A DNA stretch of 61,005 nt from Holosporales bacterium (GTDB taxonomy: Bacteria; Pseudomonadota; Alphaproteobacteria; Holosporales; Holosporaceae), in NCBI GenBank assembly GCA_947461445.1, contig CANHKV010000006.1, forward strand, positions 1-61,005, in the 5' to 3' direction. A program made the position numbers and the translations under genes. Shown here piece by piece: positions 1-9,051 of this stretch. Under the pieces are notes generated by a model that was not told the DNA's origin, did no database searches, and saw only the letters and a list, made by a program, of their open reading frames with translations. Position 1 is the first letter of the stretch. Each line of letters opens with the position of its first letter.

Positions 1-700
1 AGAATCCGACCTTGGAGCACTGCTGCCGTAGGCTGGACGGGAACCTGAAGATGAACCATAAGCTGGACGGGGAGAATCCGACCTTGGCGCACTGCTGCCG
101 TAGGCTGGTTTACTCTCGCCAAAGGAGCGAGGCTTGGAACCATACGCTGGACGCGGAGAATCTGATCTTGGAGCACCGCTGCCGTAGGCTGGACGGGAAC
201 CTGAAGATGAACCGTACGCTGGTCTAGGAGAATCCGATCTTGGAGCACCACTGCCGTAGGCTGGACGGGAACCTGAAGATGAACCATAGGCTGGACGGGA
301 ACCTGAAGATGAACCGTAGGCTGGCTTACTCTCGCCAAAGGAGCGAGGCTTGGAACCATAAGCTGGACGGGGAGAATCCGATCTTGGAGCACTGCTGCCG
401 TAGGCTGGACGGGAACCTGAAGATGAACCGTAGGCTGGCTTACCCTCGCCAAAGGAGCGAGGCTTGGAACCATAGGCTGGACGCGGAGAATCTGATCTTG
501 GAGCACCGCTGCCGTAAGCTGGACGGGAACCTGAAGATGAACCATAAGCTGGACGTGGAGAATCCGACCTTGGAGCACTGCTGCCATAGGCTGGACGGGA
601 ACCTGAAGATGAACCATAGGCTGGCTTACTCTCGCCAAAGGAGCGAGGCTTGGAACCATAAGCTGGTCTAGGAGAATCCGACCTTGGAGCACCGCCACTC
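1..700 (-). repeat. Tandem PAYGS-type coding repeats
   Basis: Degenerate 30-39 bp direct repeats, all in frame in the pseudouridine synthase. Read on the minus strand they interleave three modules: APRSDSPRPAYGS, KPRSFGESKPAYGS (or EGKPAYGS) and SSGSRPAYGS. Near-identical DNA between distant modules suggests expansion by recombination or slippage. The array runs off the left edge of the window. Confidence 0.9.
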
Positions 701-1620
701 TCGGCAGTCTGTTCCTCACGCTCTTTGGGCGCACGTTTTTCCCAACGATTCTTTATGGCATTCTTTTTGACTTCTTCATTTCTGCCAGAATATTCACTGC
801 GACCTCCACCACTGCGACCTCCTGGGAATTTGGGGGATAAAACAGATCTAGGCTTGCCGTCTGTTCGGTGCGATATAGACCCAGGTTGCCTCTGAGACAG
901 GCGCTTTTTTTCCTCTTCCACACTGGCCAAAAAGGCGTTCACCGCCTCATCTGCTACGGGGATTACATTACCAGCCACCAGACCACCCAAACGAAATGGA
1001 CCAAAGGAAATGCGCATCAATCGAGTTACATGCTGGTTAACGGCCGACATGAGCACACGAATTTCTCGTTTTTTACCCTCGGTTAATGTCACCAAAACTT
1101 GGCTGCAGCCATCAGATTGACGCTCTACCATGATGCGACAGGGACGATAATAGATGTCTTCTATGGTCATGCCATTTTCCAGAGCCTTAATGCGATCGTC
1201 TGTCAATTGTCCACGCACCCAAACGCGATAGCAGCGATTCAATCGACCCTTTTCCAAAGAGTGCGCCACCGATGGGGCATTGGTTAACAACAGCAACCCC
1301 TCGGATTCATAATCCAAACGCCCGACACAAACCAATGGGCCTTCAGGCAATTGGGGACGCAATGCATCAAAAACTGTTGGCCGACCTTGGGGATCAAAAC
1401 GGGTCACCAATTCGCCGACAGGTTTATAATAAATCCACATTTTTGGCGGAGGTGGCAACAATAAATCCGCACCATCCAACCCAATGGTTGTAAATGATTC
1501 GGCATAAAAATCTGTGGCCACCACGCCGTCCACCGTGATTCGGCCCATTTTGATGGCTTGCTCTGCCTGGCGCCGCGATAAAGGAGCGCGTTGAGCAATA
1601 TAAGGGGCTAATCGAATCAC
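1..1620 (-). CDS. rluB: 23S rRNA pseudouridine synthase, RluB/RsuA family, with long repetitive C-terminal tail (partial)
   Basis: RsuA/RluB-type enzymes isomerise specific rRNA uridines. The reading frame is open from a GTG at 1620 to the window edge, so the C-terminus is missing. Residues 1-50 form the S4 RNA-binding domain. The catalytic motif GRLDYESEGLLLLT lies near residues 100-113, with D103 the expected catalytic Asp, and the conserved TEGKKREIRVL region follows. From about residue 245 the protein becomes disordered, Gly/Arg/Lys-rich and then purely repetitive for over 200 residues, with modules ending in PAYGS. Family members are usually 240-350 residues, so the tail is exceptional. 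No ATG exists upstream before an in-frame TAA, which supports the GTG start. Family is certain; RluB versus another RsuA-type member is inferred. Confidence 0.88.
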   Translation of the reverse strand, partial: MIRLAPYIAQRAPLSRRQAEQAIKMGRITVDGVVATDFYAESFTTIGLDGADLLLPPPPKMWIYYKPVGELVTRFDPQGRPTVFDALRPQLPEGPLVCVGRLDYESEGLLLLTNAPSVAHSLEKGRLNRCYRVWVRGQLTDDRIKALENGMTIEDIYYRPCRIMVERQSDGCSQVLVTLTEGKKREIRVLMSAVNQHVTRLMRISFGPFRLGGLVAGNVIPVADEAVNAFLASVEEEKKRLSQRQPGSISHRTDGKPRSVLSPKFPGGRSGGGRSEYSGRNEEVKKNAIKNRWEKRAPKEREEQTAESGGAPRSDSPRPAYGSKPRSFGESKPAYGSSSGSRPAYGSSAPRSDSPRPAYGSSSGSRPAYGSGAPRSDSPRPAYGSKPRSFGEGKPAYGSSSGSRPAYGSSAPRSDSPRPAYGSKPRSFGESKPAYGSSSGSRPAYGSSSGSRPAYGSGAPRSDSPRPAYGSSSGSRPAYGSGAPRSDSPRPAYGSKPRSFGESKPAYGSSAPRSDSPRPAYGSSSGSRPAYGSSAPRSDS

Positions 1621-1737
1621 AAGAGGACCACTGGAATAAGGAAATGTACACCTTTAGCATGACACAATCCCAGCGCCATGGAAATAGCACACCCCTTCAC
1701 CCCACGTTTTATTCTAAAAAAACGAATAAAAAACCGC

Positions 1738-1789
1738 TTGTCAATTGACAAAAAAAGAGATAAGGTTGAAAAAACTATTGATCGATCAA
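1738..1789. promoter_or_regulatory. Two perfect palindromes upstream of nusA
   Basis: The 1621-1912 intergenic stretch holds a perfect 14-bp palindrome (TTGTCAATTGACAA, 1738-1751) and a perfect 12-bp palindrome (TTGATCGATCAA, 1778-1789), 26 bp apart. A weak sigma70-like pair (TTGTCA at 1738, TAAGGT at 1761, 17-bp spacing) overlaps the first. An operator/promoter role for nusA-infB is only an inference. Confidence 0.3.
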
Positions 1790-1912
1790 ACGGTTTGGGG
1801 ATGTGATCCATGCACTTTTGTAGATCTCGTGAATTAAATAGGGGAAAAGAGCGAGGCTAGCGTGTGCTTTTAATTCTTTTTACCCTCTTGTGTAAAAGGA
1901 GTGATTGTACCT

Positions 1913-3421
1913 ATGGCTACTCGCGGTGTCCCGGAAAACCCAAATTTTGAATCCCTTGGCACTCTGTTAATCAGAGAAGCCGATATTCTGGCTCGGGAAA
2001 AATGCCTTTCTCCTCAGGTCCTTTTTGAATGTTTAGAGCAATCGTTTCAAAAAGTAATGGCTGACATTTATGGACCATCCCACGATATTCGGGTTGCTAT
2101 TCATCGATCCAGTGGCGCCATCACTGTGGCAAGATATATGCATGTTGTCGAGCATGTTCATAATGCATTAAAAGAGGTCTCTGTCACCGAATCTGATGGC
2201 GTTCCCGTCGGGGATTATATTATAGACGAATTGCCTTTGCCTCCTTTTAATCGTGTCACCGTTCAGAATTTGAAAACGGCTCTGGTCAAAAACATTCAAG
2301 AAGTGGAACGCAACCTGCAGTACACGGAGTTCAAAGATCGGGTTGGCCATATTGTTTCAGGCGTCGTCAAGCAAGTCGAAAATGGCAATTTTGTCATGGA
2401 TATTGGTCGTGCAGAAGGGGTTATTTTACGCAACGATATGATCCCGCGCGAGAATTATCGTGTCGGCGACCGAATCAAGGCTTATATTTATGCCGTTAAA
2501 CGCGAAGCGCGTGGACCACAGATTTTTATGTCGCGTACCCATCCTGGGTTTTTAATCAAATTATTCGCCAAAGAAGTTCCAGAAATTTACGATGGCTTGA
2601 TCGAGATCAAAGCCGCGGCGAGAGATCCCGGAAGTCGAGCCAAAGTTGCCATTACATCACGTGACGAGCAACGGTCTTTTGATGCCATTGGGGCGTGTGT
2701 AGGGGTAAGGGGGAATCGGGTGAATGCCGTAAGCCAAGAATTACAGGGTGAAAAAATCGACATTATTCCTTGGTCACCAGAACTGCCCGTTTTTGTGATT
2801 AATGCCCTAACGCCAGCCGAGGCCATCAAGGTTATTGTGGTCAAAGACAACCACATGAAGGTTGTGGTTCCAGACCATCAACAAAGCATTGCCATCGGTC
2901 GACGGGGTCAAAATGTCAAGCTGGCCCACCAATTAACAGGATGCACCATTGAAATTGTGACAGAAAGTGTGGAAAGCCAGCAACGCACCCAATTCCGTCA
3001 AGAGGCCACCGCCCTGTTTATGGATAAATTGGACGTGGATGAATTGATGGCGCATTTTTTGGTTTCCGAGGGTTTTGAAACCATCGAAGACTTGGCCCAA
3101 TCGTCTATGGACGAATTAACGGCCATGCCCGGCATGACCCCAGAAGTGGCCACCGAGTTAAAAGAGCGGGCAATGGAGGCTGTGGATGAAAAAGAAAAGG
3201 CTCTGGCTGCAGAGTTTGTACGTAGTGGCGGAGATGCCGCAATTGTAAAAATTGGGTTTCCTGTGCAAGCTTTGTCTTGCCTATTATCCCATAAGGTGGT
3301 ATCCCTGGAAGATCTAGCTGATTTATCCCTAGATGAGCTGCTGGATATCATCAAGCCAAAAAGCACGATGTTAGAACAAGAGCAATGGGGTGAATTAATT
3401 TTGAGGGCACGATCACTATGA
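1913..3421 (+). CDS. nusA: Transcription termination/antitermination factor NusA
   Basis: NusA binds RNA polymerase and nascent RNA and modulates pausing, termination and rRNA antitermination. The N-terminal domain is followed by an S1 domain (about residues 130-200, GHIVSGVVKQVENGNF), KH domains (about 210-345, including GPQIFMSRTHPGF and IGRRGQNVKLAHQLTGC) and acidic helix-hairpin C-terminal repeats (SSMDELTAMPGM, ADLSLDELLDII), as usual in proteobacteria. About 502 residues. I chose ATG 1913 because AAGGAG (1896-1901) lies 11 nt upstream; a GTG at 1901 overlaps that Shine-Dalgarno. It overlaps infB by 4 nt (ATGA). No rimP precedes it and no ylxR lies between, unlike the common order. Confidence 0.97.
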   Translation: MATRGVPENPNFESLGTLLIREADILAREKCLSPQVLFECLEQSFQKVMADIYGPSHDIRVAIHRSSGAITVARYMHVVEHVHNALKEVSVTESDGVPVGDYIIDELPLPPFNRVTVQNLKTALVKNIQEVERNLQYTEFKDRVGHIVSGVVKQVENGNFVMDIGRAEGVILRNDMIPRENYRVGDRIKAYIYAVKREARGPQIFMSRTHPGFLIKLFAKEVPEIYDGLIEIKAAARDPGSRAKVAITSRDEQRSFDAIGACVGVRGNRVNAVSQELQGEKIDIIPWSPELPVFVINALTPAEAIKVIVVKDNHMKVVVPDHQQSIAIGRRGQNVKLAHQLTGCTIEIVTESVESQQRTQFRQEATALFMDKLDVDELMAHFLVSEGFETIEDLAQSSMDELTAMPGMTPEVATELKERAMEAVDEKEKALAAEFVRSGGDAAIVKIGFPVQALSCLLSHKVVSLEDLADLSLDELLDIIKPKSTMLEQEQWGELILRARSL

Positions 3422-5931
3422 CGGATGAAAAAATGACGGAAGAAAAGAAAAAGCGCAAACCTTTGGGTCTACAAATTCCGTCAACACCACAAGGCCAAGC
3501 GCCCGGCCAAATCAGGCAAAGCTTGTCCCATGGACGGTCCAAGAATGTTACGGTCGAAGTCAAACGCCGTCGTCAATCTGGCGGCAGTGGCAATGATCGT
3601 GACTCTGGAACACGATTAACGGGGCAAGAGCAAACAGTGAGACTAAAAGCACTGCAAGATGCCCTGATTGTCCAAGAGCAGCAAACGGCGCTGCAGGCAG
3701 CCCATGATTTGTTCCAATCATCCCATGCCCAGGTTCATGTGGACTCACAATCAGAACCAACCGAACAATCGGATGCATTAAACACCGTTGGTGCTCTTGG
3801 GGAGAATGTTTTCAACACGGGCAATTCTGGAAGTGTGGGTGAATATTCTGACTCCGGCTCAGCCGCTCTGGCGTCTGAAGAGCCCATTTCTGTCCCTGCT
3901 GCACCAGCGGTTGCATTAACAGCCGAAGAGCGTTTTGCAGAAAACTTGAAAAAACGTCGATCAAACAAAGAAGATCGCCCAGAAATGACCAGTAAAGAAA
4001 AAGAGCCTTATCGCAAAACAGAAGCCATTAAGAAATCACAAAAAGCCGGCAGAAAAAAAGACGTCAAAGTATTCCCCGGCGATTTGGCTGATGCAGAAGA
4101 TTATCACAGACCTGTTTTGGGATTAAAAAAGTTGAGAAAAAACAGCTTTGGTGGATCAAAAAATCGGTCCTCTAAATCCAGCACCACCACCCCATCAGTC
4201 ATCATAAGAGACCGCATCAGCATCGACGATTTGGCCCATCAAATGGGGGAAAAAGTCACTATGGTCATTCGCAGTCTAAATAAAATCGGAATGACGGTTA
4301 CATCTCAAAGCTCTATTGATGGGGACAGCGCGCAGCTTTTTGCAGAAGAACGTGGTTGTATGGTGAAAAGAGACATCAATGAAAATCTAGAGCATAGCCT
4401 GTGGAATCAAGAAGCCTCTGATGCCATTATCCGCCCGCCAGTGGTCACCGTTATGGGCCATGTGGATCACGGAAAAACGTCTCTGTTGGATGCCCTGCGA
4501 AAAACAGACGTGGTCGCCAAGGAATCTGGTGGCATTACCCAGCATATCGGGGCATATCGGGTTCATTTGGCTTCTGGAAAAGTCATTACGTTTATTGATA
4601 CGCCCGGTCACCAAGCCTTTACAAAAATGCGTGCACGTGGGGCAGAAATGACGGATATCGTGATTTTAGTTGTTGCGGCTGATGATGGCATTAATGCCCA
4701 GACCATAGAAGCCATTGCCCACTGTAAAGCGGCAAACGTACCCATGATTGTGGCCATTAACAAAATAGACAAACCCAGCGCTCGGCCAGATTATATCCGC
4801 CAGCAGTTGCTTAGTCATGAAATTGTTGTGGAAAAATTGGGCGGAGATGTCCAAGACGTGGAGGTGTCTGCTCTGCAAGGCATTGGTTTGGATGATTTAG
4901 AAGAAGCCATTGTGTTGCAAGCCGAATTATTAGGATTGGCATCGAGTCAAACCATCCGTGCAAAGGGTGTCATTTTGGAAACCCATGTGAAAAAAGGGTA
5001 TGGCTCTGTGGCCACCTTGATGGTCCAAGAGGGCACATTACGCAAAGGTGATTTATTTGTGGTGGGAACCACATGGGGACGCGTACGCCTCTTATTTGAT
5101 GATGCGGGTAAAACCATATCAGATGCCACAGCATCCCAACCTGTAGAGGTGGTCGGATTTTCTGAATTGCCTCAATCTGGTGATTTATTCATGGTTGTAC
5201 CAACAGAAAGTGCAGCAAAAGAATTTGTATCCTGGAAAAAAGATCATCTGTCTAGCATCAAAGAAGACAGCATCAGCCATCAGTTTTCTCTGGCTGACCA
5301 TTTAAAGAGCCAAAATCAGAAAGAAAAAGCCGTTGTGATCAAAGCCGATGCTCAGGGTTCTTTAGAGGGAATTTTAAACGAATTGGCGAAGATCAATCAT
5401 GATGAAATTCAATTAAAAATCGTTAGTACAGGGGTTGGCGCCATCAACGAGGGGGATGCCTTGTTGGCCATTGCGTCCGGTGCCCTGATTGTTAATTTCA
5501 ATGTCCCTGTTTTACCCGAAGCGCGTAAACTGATTGAAAGCAAAGGCTTGTGCGTCCTGCACCACAAAATCATTTATCGCGTTACCGATGATGTACGGGA
5601 AATTTTATCTGGATTGTTGGCTCCTGTGTATCAAGAAGAATGGTTAGGTCGAGCGCAAGTGATGCAGGTTTTTCATGTGAAAAAAGAATCCGCCATTGCA
5701 GGTTGCTTGATCAAAGAAGGTCTGTTGCGTCGCAGCGAGAGCGTTCGTGTCTTACGTGGTGGAAAAGTGGTTTATGAAGGGTCACTGAAAACCTTGCGAC
5801 ACATCAAAGATGATGTTCGGGAAAAAACCGCTGGCCACGAATGTGGGGTCATGCTGGATGGTTATTCTGATTTTCATGTGGACGACGTGATTGAATGCTT
5901 TACCCGTAAACGTGTAGAGCGATCTGTATAA
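3418..5931 (+). CDS. infB: Translation initiation factor IF-2
   Basis: IF-2 is the GTPase that places fMet-tRNA on the 30S subunit and promotes 50S joining. The product has 837 residues: a low-complexity charged N-terminal region (1-270), an IF2 N-terminal helical module (near 270-320), the G domain with GHVDHGKT (347-354), DTPGHQAF (near 393) and NKID (near 448), then domains II-IV ending in [12 protein letters not shown]. It starts at ATG 3418 inside the nusA stop, so translation is probably coupled. The usual rbfA-truB genes do not follow. Confidence 0.98.
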   Translation: MTDEKMTEEKKKRKPLGLQIPSTPQGQAPGQIRQSLSHGRSKNVTVEVKRRRQSGGSGNDRDSGTRLTGQEQTVRLKALQDALIVQEQQTALQAAHDLFQSSHAQVHVDSQSEPTEQSDALNTVGALGENVFNTGNSGSVGEYSDSGSAALASEEPISVPAAPAVALTAEERFAENLKKRRSNKEDRPEMTSKEKEPYRKTEAIKKSQKAGRKKDVKVFPGDLADAEDYHRPVLGLKKLRKNSFGGSKNRSSKSSTTTPSVIIRDRISIDDLAHQMGEKVTMVIRSLNKIGMTVTSQSSIDGDSAQLFAEERGCMVKRDINENLEHSLWNQEASDAIIRPPVVTVMGHVDHGKTSLLDALRKTDVVAKESGGITQHIGAYRVHLASGKVITFIDTPGHQAFTKMRARGAEMTDIVILVVAADDGINAQTIEAIAHCKAANVPMIVAINKIDKPSARPDYIRQQLLSHEIVVEKLGGDVQDVEVSALQGIGLDDLEEAIVLQAELLGLASSQTIRAKGVILETHVKKGYGSVATLMVQEGTLRKGDLFVVGTTWGRVRLLFDDAGKTISDATASQPVEVVGFSELPQSGDLFMVVPTESAAKEFVSWKKDHLSSIKEDSISHQFSLADHLKSQNQKEKAVVIKADAQGSLEGILNELAKINHDEIQLKIVSTGVGAINEGDALLAIASGALIVNFNVPVLPEARKLIESKGLCVLHHKIIYRVTDDVREILSGLLAPVYQEEWLGRAQVMQVFHVKKESAIAGCLIKEGLLRRSESVRVLRGGKVVYEGSLKTLRHIKDDVREKTAGHECGVMLDGYSDFHVDDVIECFTRKRVERSV

Positions 5932-5942
5932 CATAGATGCCA

Positions 5943-5996
5943 TCGATATAATGGTCTATCCAAGATGTTTAAAACCATTTTGGATAGATTTATCGA
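5943..5996 (+). terminator. Stem-loop after infB
   Basis: An inner stem TCTATCCAA (5955-5963) / TTGGATAGA (5980-5988) is enclosed by an outer stem TCGATA (5943-5948) / TATCGA (5991-5996). There is no clean T-run, so it may be a weak terminator or an mRNA 3' stabiliser. Confidence 0.4.
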
Positions 5997-6003
5997 ATAA
6001 TGC

Positions 6004-6337
6004 TTTTTACCCAGTACGTGTAAAGTAAGGGCCACTTTTCCATACTGTGTTCATATTGTGTCCATACTGTGTCCATATTGTGTTTCTATATCCTATTCCT
6101 ATCCTGACATTGGGTGGGCCCATTTAAACAAGAAAACCATCGGACAATAGACTGAGAAAAACCAACACCCCCCTGTTTCTCTTTTACCCAGTACGTGTAA
6201 AGTAAGGGCCACTTTTCCATATTATGTTCATGTTGTGTTTCTATATCCTATTCCTATCGTGGCATTGGGTGGGCCCATTTAAACAAGAAAACCATCGGAC
6301 AATAGACTGAGAAAAAACAACACCCCCCTGTTTCTCC
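6004..6337. repeat. Tandem direct duplication, about 155-175 bp, two copies
   Basis: Copy 1 (about 6004-6179) and copy 2 (about 6181-6337) share almost all their sequence, both starting at TTTTACCCAGTACGTG and ending at CCCCCCTGTTTCTC. Copy 1 is longer because it carries a small internal expansion of CATACTGTGT/CATATTGTGT-like 10-11 bp units. No open reading frame of note lies inside. This fills the 549-bp gap between infB and dsbB. Confidence 0.9.
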
Positions 6338-6480
6338 AACAGTATTTTCTCTGGAATCGAGTGATTATTAATGGATTCTCTTATACCATAAGCATAAAAC
6401 CCTGCAGGCATTGCATATGGTTATGGATATGAAACAAAATAGAGACTATACTGTTATAAGCATCCTGCATTCGTCATTTT

Positions 6481-7032
6481 ATGTCTATACCCCCATTAAT
6501 ATTGCGTATCGTACCGCAATCTGTGCAAAAAAAAATCCATCAGATGGCATTATCTTATTGGTGGATAGGGGTGTGTGTGGTTGGTTTATCGGCTTGGGCA
6601 GGCGCAGAAATGCTGGAAGTTATAGGAAAATGGCCTGCGTGTCGATTGTGTCATATTGAACGCTTGATTTTTCTTGTCATGGGGCTGCTGTCTGCTTTGC
6701 GCATAGGCGCTAAAAAATGGGAATCCCTTCTGGGATCAACCCTGACAACATTCTTATCTTGGTCTGTCATAGGCACCAGTATTCTAGGCTCGTTAATATC
6801 GCTGTACCACACCGCCATTCAATTTCACTGGATTGCATTACCAAGTTTTTGCAAAATCCCAAAAACAGGGACTTTTGAACAGTTTATGGCCTTGCCTAGC
6901 GCCACATGCGATGAATGGACCTTATCTTTTTTATTTATACCCATGCCTGTTTATTTGTTTTTTTTGTTTGAAAACATCGCGATTTATTCCTGGTACTTTT
7001 CAAGAGTGAAAACACCCCCTTCTCCCCATTGA
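6481..7032 (+). CDS. dsbB: Disulfide bond formation protein DsbB family
   Basis: DsbB re-oxidises the periplasmic thiol oxidase DsbA and passes electrons to quinone in the inner membrane. The 183-residue product has four predicted membrane segments. The first periplasmic pair is C54/C57 in the motif ACRLCHIER; the second pair is C124 (PSFCKIP) and C143 (ATCDEW), as in the family. Size fits (family about 170-180). No DsbA gene is in the window. No clear Shine-Dalgarno precedes ATG 6481, so the exact start is less certain than the identity. Confidence 0.9.
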   Translation: MSIPPLILRIVPQSVQKKIHQMALSYWWIGVCVVGLSAWAGAEMLEVIGKWPACRLCHIERLIFLVMGLLSALRIGAKKWESLLGSTLTTFLSWSVIGTSILGSLISLYHTAIQFHWIALPSFCKIPKTGTFEQFMALPSATCDEWTLSFLFIPMPVYLFFLFENIAIYSWYFSRVKTPPSPH

Positions 7033-7096
7033 ATTGGGCAAACAGTAATGATAAGATGTCAGGGTGAACTTTGGAATTAAAATTCCATTCCACAAT

Positions 7097-7167
7097 GCGG
7101 GTATAGCTCAGTGGCAGAGCAGGAGCTTCCCAAGCTTCAGACGAGGGTTCGATTCCCTCTACCCGCT
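7097..7167 (+). tRNA. tRNA-Gly (CCC)
   Basis: A complete cloverleaf: acceptor GCGGGTA/TACCCGC, D-arm GCTC...GAGC, anticodon stem GGAGC/GCTTC with loop TTCCCAA (anticodon CCC), T-arm GAGGG/CCCTC with TTCGATT, discriminator T. CCA is not encoded. A run of six T follows directly (7169 onward), consistent with termination. Confidence 0.96.
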
Positions 7168-7263
7168 CTTTTTTACGATTGCTTTTTTTGTTGCGGCACA
7201 GATCTAGAACCTGCTTGATCTGATATTCTGGATGGGTTAGACATCATTGGTAAGCGCGAGATC

Positions 7264-8761
7264 ATGAATGATTTGTGTCTGCGCTATGCTTTTTTTAGCC
7301 ATTTTTTACGCACCCCATGCTATTCTGTCAGGCTTTGCATCAACGCGTTTAAGAAAAGATTTTCTGTGACCCTGATGGGGCTGGTGTTGTTCGCCCCGTG
7401 TTTTATACCCCTATCAGGCAACAATGATCAAAAAGAACTCAAAAAAGATCAAAAATCCAATGGCAAAAGCAGAACTGGAAAAGGCCGCATCTGGTGATCC
7501 AACAGCCGTGCATCACATTCTGGACTCATTGGTTTTTAACCATAGGTCAGAATATTTTGATGTGGTGTCGGCCATAACCATTTATAAAACCGCGTTAAAA
7601 AACAATCCGGACATTGTCAATTATGCAAAAATCAAACCCATCCTTTTTCTGATTCCTGTTTTGGATATGGCTGGTCAGGCCGAACATTTAGATGTATTTG
7701 CTCTGGCAGCTGGTTTTTCCTTTGACAGCCCATTTCATGGCCGAACATTCTATTCTGATGGTCACATTCCCCTCATTTCTGCAGACAAGATGCACGCAGC
7801 ATGCGCCTATATGGCGGAACGGCCCTCTATGTCCCATGATTTGGGTATTCAGGATCCAAAATTGATTTTTCAATTGATATTTTGATTTTTTATCCATCCT
7901 CTTTGTGAAACGATGGATGCTCCTTCGTGGAAATCAGACCATGAAACCGCCATAAACGTGATCACCTCCTATTACAAGGCATGAAAATCCAAAACAATCA
8001 TTTCTTTTGTTCCCGACGAATACATATGGCCTGTTTTTGGGGAACACTGGATGGTTCCAGCCATACAATCGGAACGTGAAATCAGAGTGCAAAAAACCAT
8101 CACCCAAAATATGCTGGATTAAATCCGATATCTGTTATTCGATTTACACCCTTTATGCCAAGAAGCGTATCAAAAAGCGTTGATATTTTTCAACGCCCGA
8201 GCCTTTGCAGAAAACCTTGAGGGCGTACGCGAAGGCGAAATCCAGGCCGATATTAACAAACAAACCCAGTCATTTTATAATGATTTTTGTCAAAAAATAC
8301 AGCAACTTTCCAATCAATCCCGTGGACAATATGCCACAGAATGGCCTTTTTATACCCCCGAACAGAAAAAGATTGTAAATCCAGTTCAGCGGGACCAGTT
8401 TATGAAAAAAATTGTCTGAATCCGAAAAAGTAATGCATCAAATATTAAAAAATATCATTGATGCCATAAAAAAGGACTTAAGACCACAGATTGGATCTGT
8501 TTCAGCCGTGCACACCGTTCAAATGCGTTTTCTTGCTTTTTCCAATGCCGGTGGTTTTTTGTATGGGCAAATGTATCGCAATCCAGAACAGCCAGATTCT
8601 GGTAAAGTCATTGCCGATCAGGTAGCTCTGAATATGGTGGAACAGCGCATACAACAATTGCTAATATTTTATCAAAGTATGGAAAAACATATAAAATACC
8701 CACAGCCAATGGATTATAACAATGGGATGATTTTTTGCCGATACAATGGGTGTCAACACTG
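7264..8761 (+). pseudogene. Decayed paralogue of the exported protein at 9052-10536
   Basis: Fragments in several frames match the intact neighbour in order. About 7465-7885 resembles its residues 60-200 (shared FDSPFH, SMS.DLGI..PKLIFQL). 7915-8160 resembles the following stretch but carries in-frame stops near 7981 and 8119. 8180-8419 resembles the central part (ALIF...F.E). 8412-8761 resembles the C-terminal helical part. The 5' end (7264 on) retains a possible hydrophobic leader. Several frameshifts plus stops make a functional product unlikely. Function of the family is unknown. Confidence 0.85.
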
Positions 8762-8996
8762 ACGATTTGAATCACTTTTTCTATACCAAAAAACGTATTA
8801 TAAATGTCCCCTTTTTTTAAGGACAGATTTTTATAATAATTTTTTGAAAAAATAAAATATTTTCTAGAACAATCCATCCATCATTATCTGGGTGGTGTTT
8901 TTATACAGCGTAAAATATTACACACATGACAACACACCGCGACGAAAAACATTACAATACAGGTCAGAACAAGAAAACCAAGTGTTGTTATCTATA

Positions 8997-9024
8997 TTGA
9001 CTTTTTTAATTAAATTAGTATAAT
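8997..9024 (+). promoter_or_regulatory. Sigma70-like promoter for the exported protein at 9052
   Basis: TTGACT (8997-9002) and a perfect TATAAT (9019-9024) are separated by 16 bp in very AT-rich DNA, ending 27 bp before the GTG start at 9052. Confidence 0.6.
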
Positions 9025-9051
9025 TAATAAAAAAATATTTGGATTGTTTTT

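Noticed and set aside
12-671. Plus-strand frames reading repeated CCRRLDGNLKMN-type peptides
   Set aside because: They are the antisense of the in-frame PAYGS repeats of the pseudouridine synthase; periodic DNA keeps the opposite strand open.
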